Positions 33,235 through 42,324 of a DNA stretch of 64,000 nucleotides are shown here, piece by piece; positions within the stretch are counted from its first letter, which is position 1; every line of letters starts with the position of its first letter. A model generated the notes under the pieces. The model made no database searches. It saw only the letters and a list, made by a program, of their open reading frames with translations, and had not been told where the DNA came from. A program made the position numbers and the translations under genes. The stretch covers positions 372,001 to 436,000 of the forward strand of contig CP121321.1 in NCBI GenBank assembly GCA_043585095.1, read 5' to 3'. Origin of the DNA: JANQIO01 sp043585095. Lineage in GTDB: Bacteria; Pseudomonadota; Gammaproteobacteria; Pseudomonadales; Halieaceae.

Positions 33235-35292
33235 TCAGGCAAACAGATCCTTGAGTCCGGCCAGTGTTTCGCTGGCGCGCTGCTGCGCGACTTCGCTGTC
33301 GGCTTTTTCACCGCCCTGGAAGACCAGCAGATCCGCGGGAAGCTCATCTATAAAGCGACTGGGTTCGCAGTCGATAGTCTCACCGAACTGACGGCGCTTG
33401 CTGGCGTGACTCATGGTGAGCGTTTTACGGGCGCGGGTAATGCCGACGTAGGCAAGGCGCCGCTCCTCTTCGAGGTTGCCCTCCTCAACGCTGTTGCGAT
33501 GGGGCAGTAAGTTCTCTTCAACCCCGATCATATAGACGTGCGGAAATTCCAAACCCTTGGCAGCGTGCAGTGTCATGAGCTGTACGGAATCCTCGGTCTG
33601 TTTTTCTTCTTCCTGCTGCTCCATAAGGTCGCGCAGCACCAGCCTGGCGATCGCTTCTTCCAGCGGCACCTCGTCCTGCTGCATCACTTTGTGGAGGCTA
33701 TCGACAAGAAAATCGACGTTGGCCATGCGGCGCTCGGCAACTTCTTCGCTTGAACTTATCGACTCCAGCCAGTCGCGGTAGTCGATGTCGCGCAGTAACT
33801 GGCGTATGCCGCTGACCGGGTCGCCGCTGAAACAGTTTTGCCGACTGCGTTCCAGCCAACCCACAAACTGCCGCAGGCGCTCCCGCCCCGCATCGGGTAT
33901 ATCACCGCCGACGCCTGCACCGGCGCGCGCGAGACTCAGCCCAGCGGCGTTGGCGTAGGTGCCCAAAGCTTCAAGCGTGCTCGGGCCAAGCTTTCGTCGC
34001 GGCACATTGGCGATCCGTAAGAACGCATTGTCGTCATCGGGGTTCAGCAGCAGGCGCAGATACGCCATGATGTCCTTGACTTCATTGCGGGCAAAAAATG
34101 ATTGCCCGCCGCTCATCTGGTAGGGCACTTGCTGTTGTTGCAACGCTAGCTCGATCAGCCGGGATTGGTGATTGCCGCGATACAGAATCGCGTACTCCCC
34201 CAGCCGCGTGCGCTTGCGCAGCTGGTGATCGAGAATTTCGGCCACCACCTGATCGGCCTCCGCTTGCTCGTCAGGACAGCGCATAATGCGTATCGGCTCG
34301 CCGGGCCCGAATTCACTCCAGAGTGATTTCTCAAACAGGTGGGCATTGTTGGCTATCAGGGTATTGGCAGCGGAAAGTATGTTCGCGCTTGATCGATAGT
34401 TCTGTTCCAGCTTTACGACCTTCAAGCCCGGGAAGTCTTCCTGCAATTGGCCCAGATTCTCGGGGCGCGCGCCACGCCAGGCGTAGATCGACTGATCGTC
34501 ATCGCCGACCACCGTAAGCCGCCCGGATACGCCGATAAGGTGTTTAACTAACGCATACTGGCTGGCGTTGGTATCCTGATATTCATCGACCAAAAGGTAG
34601 CGCAGCCGATTCTGCCATTTCTCGCGCACCGCGGGATCGCGCTCTAACAGTTGCACTGGCAGTAGTATCAGATCGTCAAAATCCAGGGCGTTGTAGGCGC
34701 GCAGCGCCTGGTTGTAGCGCTGGTAGGCCTGGGCGCATAGCAGGTCGGCAGGGCCGCCGCCCTGTGCAATGGCGGTTTCCGGTGCAATGCCGTCATTCTT
34801 CCACTGCGAAATACGGTGCTGAATTGTGCCCGCCTGATCGCCATCGGAACCGTGGGATTGCAGCAGAATGTCTTTGATGAGCGTCTGGCTATCTTGAGAG
34901 TCGAAGATAGAAAATCCGCGCTTGAGCCCAAGCGTTCTGATTTCCTCTCGCAGGATGCGAAGTCCCAACTGGTGAAAGGTGCTGACCAGCAAGCCTTCCG
35001 CGGCGTCGCCGCGCAGCAGTTTGCCGACGCGTTCGCGCATTTCCCTTGCCGCTTTGTTGGTGAAGGTCACCGCGGCAATATTCTTAGCGCCGATGCCGCA
35101 TTCGTCGACCAGATAGGCGATTTTTTGCGTGATAACGCTGGTCTTCCCGGAGCCCGCGCCTGCCAGCACCAGCAGCGGCCCATCGATATATGACATGGCT
35201 TCTGCCTGGCGCGGGTTAAGCGATGTGCCGTGGGAGCGGGTGCGGGACTTTTGGCCGGAGGGCTTGCTGGGAGACACGAAACAAAACACCAA
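33235..35292 (-). CDS. rep: ATP-dependent DNA helicase Rep (UvrD/Rep superfamily)
   Basis: About 685 aa. Motifs in order: Q motif (LNPRQAEAM), Walker A (LAGAGSGKTSVIT), DEYQDTN, DDDQSIYAWRGA, LEQNYRSS and MTLHAAKGLEFPHVY. The length and the sequence around these motifs favour Rep over UvrD. It unwinds DNA 3'-5' and helps restart or clear replication forks. No ATG is near the expected N-terminus; the TTG at 35292 or the adjacent GTG are candidate starts, each leaving about 25 extra residues before LNPRQ. Upstream of tsaC. Confidence 0.92.
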   Translation of the reverse strand: MVFCFVSPSKPSGQKSRTRSHGTSLNPRQAEAMSYIDGPLLVLAGAGSGKTSVITQKIAYLVDECGIGAKNIAAVTFTNKAAREMRERVGKLLRGDAAEGLLVSTFHQLGLRILREEIRTLGLKRGFSIFDSQDSQTLIKDILLQSHGSDGDQAGTIQHRISQWKNDGIAPETAIAQGGGPADLLCAQAYQRYNQALRAYNALDFDDLILLPVQLLERDPAVREKWQNRLRYLLVDEYQDTNASQYALVKHLIGVSGRLTVVGDDDQSIYAWRGARPENLGQLQEDFPGLKVVKLEQNYRSSANILSAANTLIANNAHLFEKSLWSEFGPGEPIRIMRCPDEQAEADQVVAEILDHQLRKRTRLGEYAILYRGNHQSRLIELALQQQQVPYQMSGGQSFFARNEVKDIMAYLRLLLNPDDDNAFLRIANVPRRKLGPSTLEALGTYANAAGLSLARAGAGVGGDIPDAGRERLRQFVGWLERSRQNCFSGDPVSGIRQLLRDIDYRDWLESISSSEEVAERRMANVDFLVDSLHKVMQQDEVPLEEAIARLVLRDLMEQQEEEKQTEDSVQLMTLHAAKGLEFPHVYMIGVEENLLPHRNSVEEGNLEEERRLAYVGITRARKTLTMSHASKRRQFGETIDCEPSRFIDELPADLLVFQGGEKADSEVAQQRASETLAGLKDLFA

Positions 35293-35365
35293 TGGTTTGA
35301 GCTAGCCATTGTAGCAGTGCGCTTTGAGTCGATACTATTTTGCGATACCGAAAAGGAGCATAACC

Positions 35366-35689
35366 GTGAAAATAAGCTTTGATGCGCTCAAGAAACGCGG
35401 ACCGCTGCAACGCATCGCAATACGCTCAACCGAGCTGTCGCTGTATCTGGCAGAGATCGAGCTGGACGGCAAGCCATATGTTATCTGCGACAACGACAAC
35501 AAACCCCTGAAGTCACACAACTTGGTGAAGTTACGTGATCAGCTTAGCGAACTGGACGTTGTGGAATTGGTGTTGGTGCAGGACAGCGCTTACGACGAGA
35601 TGATTGGTCAGCCAGAGCGCGAGCACGGTAACCGGATGGAAGTGCCTTTGGATACGAACGGCAATTCGCCGGCGCCCTGGCTGAACTAA
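35366..35689 (+). CDS. DUF6482 family small protein
   Basis: 107 aa with GTG start preceded by AAGGAG. The central part (STELSLYLAEIELDGKPYVICD and VVELVLVQDSAYDEMIG) resembles the DUF6482 family seen in Pseudomonas-like bacteria; the function is unknown. There is no signal peptide or membrane segment. It is divergent from rep and convergent with the DUF3604 gene. Confidence 0.75.
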   Translation: MKISFDALKKRGPLQRIAIRSTELSLYLAEIELDGKPYVICDNDNKPLKSHNLVKLRDQLSELDVVELVLVQDSAYDEMIGQPEREHGNRMEVPLDTNGNSPAPWLN

Positions 35690-35718
35690 AGTCGCAGCGA
35701 CGGATTTGTAGCGTTGGC

Positions 35719-37626
35719 CTACTGCACCAGCCAGATAGGCGACGAGTAAGCGCGCTCCTGCAGGGTATCCGGATGGTCAGCCGCCTTGTCCAGTCCCAGA
35801 GCGATGGCATCCAGCTTGGAATGGCGTGCTGTGGGTATCTCTAAAACCCGAACGTAGTAAAAGCTAGGCTGCCCCGCGACGAAGTCCGGGTCTGTCCAAC
35901 GCGCGGTGAGCCTTGCTGCGCCGATGCGATTGTCGACCTTGCCATTACCAGGATTCACCGTATTGCCCACTGCGGGCAAACGGCCGTTCTCGTCCAAAGA
36001 CCTGTCGCCCGCCCAGCCGACGTTGTAAACCTGCTCTTGCGGCTTACCTGCCGCATCAATCCAGCCTTTGACGATTTGAATGCGATCCAGATTCGCACTC
36101 AAAGGGTCGCGGTCGGCCAGCACAATAAACTCGGGTGATTCCTCGGTCCCGGACAGTTCCCCACCCATGGGTACGCCCTGCGCAGAGGCGTCGGCATACA
36201 GTTCGGCGGAGTCTAGTTCCAGCTCGTCAAAATCGGTGCCGGCAAAAAACCGCAGGCGGATGCGCGGGCCTGTTGTGGCATACACCTCACGGCGCTTCAT
36301 AGCGGCCATGATCGACTCTCGAGTGTTGTCCTCGGCCCACACCGCGGCCATCCCGGAGGCTGACATCGCCCAGCCGTTGGGAGATTTAACGCCTTTTTCC
36401 CATTCCAGATTCTTGTTTTCAGGGATTGAGTCCGTGGCCATCTTGCCCCAGAAGTTATCTTCTTCAGCGCTGGATAGGCCGGTGTGGGCGTCGGTAGAAC
36501 CGATCATGCCGAACCGGTACGGATTGATGCCGAACTCCTGTTCTATTTCCAATCCTCGCTTGAGTGCGCTGCGCACGAAGTCGCCCACTTCAGGCTGGTA
36601 GGGGCTTTGATTGACCTGCAGATAAAAGGGAAACTCTTCAAAGTCGGCGAACTCATCATCCGGGGACAGTTCAGGGTGCGTCTCAGAATCACCCTTAAGC
36701 TGAGTCACCTCGGTTACCGGCTCCCACTTGCTGCGCAGTTTTAGATAGTCTTGATCGAATGGCGTGCCCCGCAGGCGATTGGTGTCGAACATAAAGCCTT
36801 TCGACAGGTTGGAGTTGTGAGGAATAGCGAGAAACTCCGCGCCGGTTTCGTCACTGATCTTTTCCAGCCATGCCCACAGATCCTCAGGATATTGAGAATC
36901 CAGCAAGCTGAAGGGCTGGAAGCTTTGCGCGGCCTCGGCGTTGCCATCGGTTAACACCACCCGGTGGAGGTTCGCGCCGCCGGGGATGGAGCTCCACTCC
37001 CAGCCAATAAAGGTCGTGAAGGTGCCCGGTTGGTAGTACTGGTCTGCCAAAGTGGTCTGTGAGCGCCAGGTGTCTAACTGAATGCTATTCATGCGCGGCA
37101 GCACGTCTGCGGCACCGCTGGGGGGTTGTTTGGCCGCCTCGCGAACCGGCAGGGGTGGCGGCAGAATTTCTCGAAAAAGCTGTGCGGCGTTGCGTTGATC
37201 CAGTCGTCGGCGTAAATACCAGGCCGCCAGTTGACCCTTTACGGTCGCCCACAAGCCGACTTCACTGGTGTCGACACCTTCGGCGTGCACATTGCGAATC
37301 ACGCCCAGGTATTCCGCGTGGTCGGATACCACCAGAAAATCCAGCGGGCGGCCGATCTGCACGCGAGTGCGATTGAAGGGATGCACCACGGGCTCGCCCC
37401 GCGCGTAGCGATAAGCGACATTGGGGTCTGCGGTGAAGTTGTTGTTGATATAGGCGTCGAAGGAATAGCTGGTGTGCAGGTGCGTGTCACCCCAGAGCAA
37501 TTGCTTCTCGTCAGCCTGGGCAGCGGCGGGCAAGACGCTCAGGCATAGTACGGCACCTAAGGCTCCAGATAGTACTGCGGAGCGTGCTGCAGTTAGCTTA
37601 ATAAAAAATGCGATAAGCATGCGCAT
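35719..37626 (-). CDS. Secreted DUF3604 protein (PHP-like metallohydrolase fold)
   Basis: 635 aa. A signal peptide ends near AAAQA-DE. The first motif WGDTHLHTSYSFDAY and later VVSDHAEYLG, AIPHNSNLSKG and STDAHTGLSS are metal-ligand motifs of the PHP-like fold in DUF3604. The C-terminal half contains beta-rich segments. It is annotated in many marine gammaproteobacteria, but the substrate is unknown. It is a single gene with a terminator upstream. Confidence 0.88.
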   Translation of the reverse strand: MRMLIAFFIKLTAARSAVLSGALGAVLCLSVLPAAAQADEKQLLWGDTHLHTSYSFDAYINNNFTADPNVAYRYARGEPVVHPFNRTRVQIGRPLDFLVVSDHAEYLGVIRNVHAEGVDTSEVGLWATVKGQLAAWYLRRRLDQRNAAQLFREILPPPLPVREAAKQPPSGAADVLPRMNSIQLDTWRSQTTLADQYYQPGTFTTFIGWEWSSIPGGANLHRVVLTDGNAEAAQSFQPFSLLDSQYPEDLWAWLEKISDETGAEFLAIPHNSNLSKGFMFDTNRLRGTPFDQDYLKLRSKWEPVTEVTQLKGDSETHPELSPDDEFADFEEFPFYLQVNQSPYQPEVGDFVRSALKRGLEIEQEFGINPYRFGMIGSTDAHTGLSSAEEDNFWGKMATDSIPENKNLEWEKGVKSPNGWAMSASGMAAVWAEDNTRESIMAAMKRREVYATTGPRIRLRFFAGTDFDELELDSAELYADASAQGVPMGGELSGTEESPEFIVLADRDPLSANLDRIQIVKGWIDAAGKPQEQVYNVGWAGDRSLDENGRLPAVGNTVNPGNGKVDNRIGAARLTARWTDPDFVAGQPSFYYVRVLEIPTARHSKLDAIALGLDKAADHPDTLQERAYSSPIWLVQ

Positions 37627-37782
37627 GTCGTTTCTCTCTTGTCGCCGTCGTTTTTATTGTGATCTTGCAGCTGCCAGCATAGCTCAAAATGTATCCGCGC
37701 GTGGCCAGAAAGACGCGACGCACCACGGTGCGTACTCACATCAAGTTAACTATACGTGCCGCCTATGGATGAGAAAATCGGA

Positions 37783-37817
37783 CAAAAAAAAGCCCGCGAG
37801 ATATCGCGGGCTTTTTC
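37783..37817 (-). terminator. Terminator after the TorF-like porin gene
   Basis: AAAGCCCGCGA / TCGCGGGCTTT stem flanked by A and T runs; bidirectional in form. It lies between the porin stop and the DUF3604 start. Confidence 0.88.
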
Positions 37818-37914
37818 AAAACTGGCGAAAAGCCAGTGAACTGCGTGTTATTCCCAGACTGCTCTCTTTAACTCATCGGGTTTTGCCCAATGAAACAGCT
37901 GGTTTGGCAGTGTC

Positions 37915-38631
37915 CTACAGGCTTACGTCAACCGAGTAGGAAACAACGAACTTCATTTCGTCGTTATCAAAGCCACCCTCGGAGGCGCCGCCGCCAGCGT
38001 TGGTGTCAGTGATCATGAAGCCGAACCCACCCTTGGACAGGGAAATGTTGTAGTCGTAGTAGTCACCGTCTACACCATTAAAGGCTTCAGAGAAGTCACC
38101 GTCGTGGTAGCCGGCGTGCAGTCCAATCTCGATGCCGTCTCCAACTTCGAAGGCGTAATCTGCTGAGAGGTAATAGGTTTCACCTGCGCTGAAGTCCTGG
38201 TCGCCCACTTCGTCAGCTTCGGTGTTTGTCAGTACCCAAGCGCCGACGCTGAAACCGCCCATGCCGATACTTGCGTAAACCTCACCGAAATCGAACTCGG
38301 CTTCTTTGTCGTAGTTGTAGTACAGGTAGCCCACGTCGTACGTCAGCCCGCCAACTTCACCACCAAAACCCAGGTACATGTCGTGCTCATAAGAGTAGAC
38401 ATCGCCCGCGCCGTAGTTGACGTTTGAAACCCAGGTACCTGCGTAAAAGCCACTTTCGTGGGCGTAATCGAGACCACCCTGAACAGCTGCTTCGTTTTCT
38501 GTCTGGGTAAGACCACGCCAGATGTAGTTGTTGGTTACTGAGGCGTTGGCGGACAGTTCTGCATAGGCAGGCGCAGTCGCCAAGCCACACGCCGCTACTG
38601 CTGCAGCGACAAGGCTTTTCTTAAAGTGCAT
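37915..38631 (-). CDS. TorF-family putative porin
   Basis: 238 aa. A signal peptide (AAAVAACGLATAPAYA) leads into LSANASVTNNYIWRGLTQTENEAAVQGGLDY..., the N-terminal signature of TorF-like porins, followed by about ten amphipathic strands rich in Tyr, Gly and acidic residues. It ends VSYSVDVSL. It probably forms a small outer-membrane channel; the solute is unknown. Single gene with its own terminator. Confidence 0.85.
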   Translation of the reverse strand: MHFKKSLVAAAVAACGLATAPAYAELSANASVTNNYIWRGLTQTENEAAVQGGLDYAHESGFYAGTWVSNVNYGAGDVYSYEHDMYLGFGGEVGGLTYDVGYLYYNYDKEAEFDFGEVYASIGMGGFSVGAWVLTNTEADEVGDQDFSAGETYYLSADYAFEVGDGIEIGLHAGYHDGDFSEAFNGVDGDYYDYNISLSKGGFGFMITDTNAGGGASEGGFDNDEMKFVVSYSVDVSL

Positions 38632-38924
38632 GGATTTTGTCTCCCGTTGTGCTTTTGTCTGTGCCGATCGTTCTTATGCGATGGCATCGAGGGGGAAGGC
38701 AGCAAGAAGCAGGCCAACATTGTTAAGCTAAGATGAAATGGGGTTCCTGAGCGATCTGTCCCGCAGGGCCTGGCGTAGTTGGGAAGCAGGCTGCCGCATC
38801 TTGGTGCCTGTTGCACCATCAAGGTGCGCGCTAGAGTTGAAGCTCGGTAAGCGTCTTATGTTTGCTGGCCAGTGGCCGTTCAGGCAGCTACCATGCAGCA
38901 CGTCTTTTCAGGATCAATGCACCC

Positions 38925-39404
38925 ATGAAACACCTCTATTTAGCGGTCCCAGCGACGGGAAAACCCATTAAAAAAGCGATTCTTACAGCGATGCTGACTC
39001 TTGCCTCCGGCCCTGTCGCACTATCGTCCGCGCAAGCGGCGCCAACGGACTGCTCGTCAGTTGTCAAAGCAACCGTGGCGGAGCTGCGAGCCGGATATCC
39101 GGATTGGACCCCTGCCTTGGAAAGTGTTGCTCGTACGGCCGCTGGAAGCGCTTGCATCAAGGCAACCAGCTCGGCGCCTGCACTCAGCACTACCGCCGTG
39201 AAGACGGCAAGCAGTGAAACAAAAGCTGTGGAGCAGTCTGCGGCCGTGGCCGAAGAGGCCGCCGAGGATGAAACCAGCGAAGCCAAAGACTCCAGCGATA
39301 AGGATGACGACGACTGGAATCCGTTCTCGGATCTCAAGTTCAACGACGTGTCCGGACGTCCTGGCAAGAAGCCCTACGAACGCCGGCGCGAAAGCGTCGA
39401 GTAA
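38925..39404 (+). CDS. Secreted hypothetical protein with acidic linker
   Basis: 159 aa. I do not recognise a family. A signal peptide ends at SSAQA-AP. The mature part has a short Cys pair (DCSSVV...SACIKA), then an Ala/Ser/Glu/Asp-rich linker and a terminal segment WNPFSDLKFNDVSGRPGKKP. The low-complexity middle suggests a flexible spacer. It lies upstream of comM, convergent. The start ATG is the first one in frame that gives a signal peptide. Confidence 0.55.
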   Translation: MKHLYLAVPATGKPIKKAILTAMLTLASGPVALSSAQAAPTDCSSVVKATVAELRAGYPDWTPALESVARTAAGSACIKATSSAPALSTTAVKTASSETKAVEQSAAVAEEAAEDETSEAKDSSDKDDDDWNPFSDLKFNDVSGRPGKKPYERRRESVE

Positions 39405-39439
39405 CATTATCCCGTTGCCTTTGTTTGGTTTGCGTGGGT

Positions 39440-40939
39440 TCAATTTCCAACGTTCAATTGCCTGTAGGCGAGCGCCTCCGTCAGGTCGCTGCGCTGTATA
39501 GCGCTGCGGCCGGCGAGATCGGCGATGCTGCGAGAAACCTTTAGCACTCTGTGGCAGCTGCGCATCGACATACCAAGCTTGTCAGCGGCGCTTTCCAGAT
39601 AACGCCGATCCTCTTTTTCTAGCGCGCAGTGGCTACGCAAGGCATCGGCCTCTAGCAGTGCGTTGCAAAGCTTTTGTCTCTCTGCGGCGATGCGTCGTGC
39701 GTTGCAGACCCTTTCCCTGACGTGCCCTGAGGATTCTTCGTTCTCCGCTGTGCTAAGAAATTCCTCGGCCGGCAAGCGTTGCAACCTGAGTGTCATATCG
39801 ATCCTGTCTAGCAGTGGGCCAGATATGCGCTGGCGGTAGCGCGTAACCTGATCTGGCGTGCAGCGGCAGGGATGGCGGCGGTCGCCTTCAAATCCGCAGG
39901 GGCAGGGGTTCATCGCCGCGACAAGTTGCACGCGAGCCGGGAACGTTAGCTGCTGGGTGGCCCTGGAGATTGTAATGTCACCTGACTCAAGAGGCTGCCG
40001 TAGCACGTCGAGGACACCACGTGGGAATTCGGGAAGTTCATCTAAAAACAGTACACCGTTATGGGCCAGTGATATCTCGCCGGGTCTGGGAATACTGCCG
40101 CCGCCCACTAAAGCCTTGGATGAGGCTGAGTGGTGCGGACTCCTGAAAGGACGGCTTGGGCCAATAGGTGCACTCTGGCTGGACGCGGCGCTGCGTAGGG
40201 CCAGAATCTCCAGTCGTTCTTCGTCGCTAAGCGGGGGCAGAATGCCCGGCAGGCGCGACGCTAACATGGTTTTGCCAGTGCCCGGAGGGCCGCAAAATAG
40301 CAGGTTGTGACCTCCGGCTGCGGCCACTTCCAGGGCTCGTTTTGCCATGGCCTGACCGCGCACTTCAGATAGATCTGGATAGTGTGACGCCGGGTTCTGC
40401 CGGGTGGGTGTGTTTTGTTCTGGCTCAGCGCGGCCTTGCAACCATGCGCACAACTCCAGCAAGGAGCGAGCTGTGACAATAGAGGCCCCAGGCACCAGCG
40501 CGGCATCGGCGCCGTTCGCGATGGGTAAAGCCAGCGTGTGACCGCAGACCTTGGCGGCTATGGCCGCGGCAACGCTGCCGGATACCGGGCGCAGCGCACC
40601 GTCGAGGGCCAGTTCTCCAGAGAACTCCCGGTCAATTAAGGCAGCCTGAGGTAATTGCTCAGAGGCAGCCAAAATACCGAGTGCGATTGGCAGGTCGAAA
40701 CGCCCACCGTCTTTGGGTAAATCTGCAGGCGCCAGGTTCACGGTCAGGCGCCGTTCCGGCCAGTCAAAATGAGAGTTGAGTAACGCTGATCGAACGCGCT
40801 CTTTGCTTTCCCGAACCGCAGTTGCCGGAAGGCCTACGATATTGAACGCGGGCAAGCCATTGGAGATGTGGATTTCCACCTCTACGCGGGGCGCCTCTAT
40901 GCCTTGCTGGGCGCGGCTGATAACCGTTGCTAGACCCAT
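39440..40939 (-). CDS. comM: YifB/ComM family AAA+ ATPase (Mg-chelatase-like)
   Basis: 499 aa from ATG 40939, preceded by GGGAGG; the longer frame to 40993 has no support. It has an N-terminal Lon-like domain (GLPAFNIVGLPATAVRESKERVRSA), an AAA+ module with Walker A GPPGTGKTMLASRL and Walker B VLFLDELPEF, and the C-terminal Mg-chelatase domain (RSIADLAGRSAI). ComM is a hexameric helicase that extends branch migration when transformed DNA is integrated. Confidence 0.93.
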   Translation of the reverse strand: MGLATVISRAQQGIEAPRVEVEIHISNGLPAFNIVGLPATAVRESKERVRSALLNSHFDWPERRLTVNLAPADLPKDGGRFDLPIALGILAASEQLPQAALIDREFSGELALDGALRPVSGSVAAAIAAKVCGHTLALPIANGADAALVPGASIVTARSLLELCAWLQGRAEPEQNTPTRQNPASHYPDLSEVRGQAMAKRALEVAAAGGHNLLFCGPPGTGKTMLASRLPGILPPLSDEERLEILALRSAASSQSAPIGPSRPFRSPHHSASSKALVGGGSIPRPGEISLAHNGVLFLDELPEFPRGVLDVLRQPLESGDITISRATQQLTFPARVQLVAAMNPCPCGFEGDRRHPCRCTPDQVTRYRQRISGPLLDRIDMTLRLQRLPAEEFLSTAENEESSGHVRERVCNARRIAAERQKLCNALLEADALRSHCALEKEDRRYLESAADKLGMSMRSCHRVLKVSRSIADLAGRSAIQRSDLTEALAYRQLNVGN

Positions 40940-41112
40940 TTGCGCCTCCCTGCGCATCGAATCCGGGCAGTGTAGCGACAAAGGGCGCAGCAACAGTGAG
41001 CTGAACCGAAGGTCAGGCGAATCGGATTGGAAACAGCAAGATTCCGCGCGTCGAAGGGAAGAATTTTCAGTTGCCAGTCGGCAGAGCCTCAGGCGATGTC
41101 GGTCAGCCTGTA

Positions 41113-41178
41113 TTGCTTAGGCGTTGTTTAGGTGTTGCGTAAGTGCTGGTTCCAGGTTGCTTAGGCGTTGTTTCCAGT
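41113..41178. repeat. Three imperfect 22-bp tandem units between comM and ubiK
   Basis: Units start at 41113, 41135 and 41157. Units 1 and 3 share TTGCTTAGGCGTTGTTT; unit 2 is diverged. Confidence 0.6.
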
Positions 41179-41194
41179 ATGTCAGCTGCCTGAG

Positions 41195-41449
41195 TTACCC
41201 CGGTGAATCGGCGAGTTTTTGCGCCAGATCGTCCAATTCCTGCTCCAGTTCATTAACGCGCGCTCGGGTTCTAGCCAGAACATCCGATTGCGCATCGAAC
41301 TCTTCACGGCTGACAACATCGAGCTTGCGTAACGCGGCCTGCAGCAGCGCACGGGCGTTTCGGTCGGCGTCATCCCGCAGCCCGCTGTTATCCAGCAAAC
41401 CGTTGAGTTGTCGCACTACATCGCCCAGGGGCGGGGGTTTAAGAGCCAT
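41195..41449 (-). CDS. ubiK: Ubiquinone biosynthesis accessory factor UbiK (BMFP, YqiC)
   Basis: 84 aa from ATG 41449, the start matching the family (MALKPPPLGDVVRQLNGLL). A helical N-terminal part is followed by a coiled coil (DAQSDVLARTRARVNELEQE). UbiK binds UbiJ and membranes and helps the ubiquinone-synthesis complex. Its neighbour glnK on the other side matches the order in Pseudomonas. Confidence 0.9.
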   Translation of the reverse strand: MALKPPPLGDVVRQLNGLLDNSGLRDDADRNARALLQAALRKLDVVSREEFDAQSDVLARTRARVNELEQELDDLAQKLADSPG

Positions 41450-41534
41450 AGGGCCAGTGTAACTGACAGTTTGCGCGGGGCTCAAGCTGCCGAGTAGTGC
41501 GTGTAAATCAGACCGCCCATCGTCGGTGCGAAAG

Positions 41535-41551
41535 TGCACCAAATAAGTGCA
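41535..41551 (+). promoter_or_regulatory. NtrC-type enhancer site
   Basis: TGCACC-AAATA-AGTGCA fits the NtrC consensus TGCACYN5RGTGCA without mismatch. It lies about 78 bp upstream of the -24 element of the glnK promoter, a normal enhancer distance. Confidence 0.75.
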
Positions 41552-41626
41552 GAGGTGCGCGCGCCGCTTCTCGCGGTCAATTGCTACATTAATCTAACTG
41601 ATTGATATGTATGGAAATAGTGCATG

Positions 41627-41644
41627 TTGGCACATGAGATGCAG
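41627..41644 (+). promoter_or_regulatory. Sigma-54 promoter of glnK-amtB
   Basis: TTGGCACATGAGATGCA: GG at 41629-41630 (-24) and GC at 41641-41642 (-12) have the required 10-nt spacing. The 508-nt stretch 41450-41957 between ubiK and glnK holds this, the NtrC site and about 310 nt of leader in which I see no gene. Confidence 0.75.
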
Positions 41645-41957
41645 TCAAGCAGTTGATGCGTGGAGGGTCACGCGGTCAGCACGCGTCGCACCGGGTATCG
41701 GGCGACAGCGGGATCCTTTAAACATGCACGGTTTTAAAAACGCCACATTCATCGAATAACAGATGATGAAACAACAAACGGGAGGACGGCTCACTGATGT
41801 TATCAGCAATCAAAACTGGTGCGCCCTCTACGGGGCAAGCGTCTCAACTCATTATGCGCACAGGTCGCGGCGAATTCGCCGAACTGTGAGCTGACAGCGA
41901 GATCGGCGTCAGGGGACACCACGATGCCGGAAGCTGCCCTACCACCAGGAGAACACT

Positions 41958-42296
41958 ATGAAGTTAATCACTGCTATCGTTAAGCCATTCAAACTCGATG
42001 ATGTGCGTGAAGCATTGTCGGAGATTGGCGTCCAGGGGATCACCGTTACCGAAGTCAAAGGTTTTGGTCGACAAAAAGGGCACACGGAGCTGTACCGTGG
42101 TGCGGAGTACGTTGTCGACTTTCTACCCAAAGTGAAAATTGAGGTAGCGGTATCTGAAGACACCGTTGAGGCGACGCTTGAAGCAATCAGCAAGTCAGCT
42201 AACACCGGCAAAATTGGTGACGGCAAAGTCTTTGTTTCCAGCCTGGAGCAGGTGGTTCGAATTCGTACCGGTGAAACCGGCGAAGACGCCATCTAA
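41958..42296 (+). CDS. glnK: Nitrogen regulatory protein PII (GlnK), first copy
   Basis: 112 aa. It has PII signatures: KGFGRQKGHTELYRGAEYVVDF with the uridylylated Tyr51, and the C-terminal TGKIGDGKVFV and RIRTGETGEDAI. It senses 2-oxoglutarate and ATP/ADP, and blocks AmtB when nitrogen is rich. It is first in the glnK-amtB pair, 28 nt before amtB, behind a sigma-54 promoter and NtrC site. Confidence 0.96.
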   Translation: MKLITAIVKPFKLDDVREALSEIGVQGITVTEVKGFGRQKGHTELYRGAEYVVDFLPKVKIEVAVSEDTVEATLEAISKSANTGKIGDGKVFVSSLEQVVRIRTGETGEDAI

Positions 42297-42324
42297 AACG
42301 AGATAACAGAAGAGAGCATTTCTA

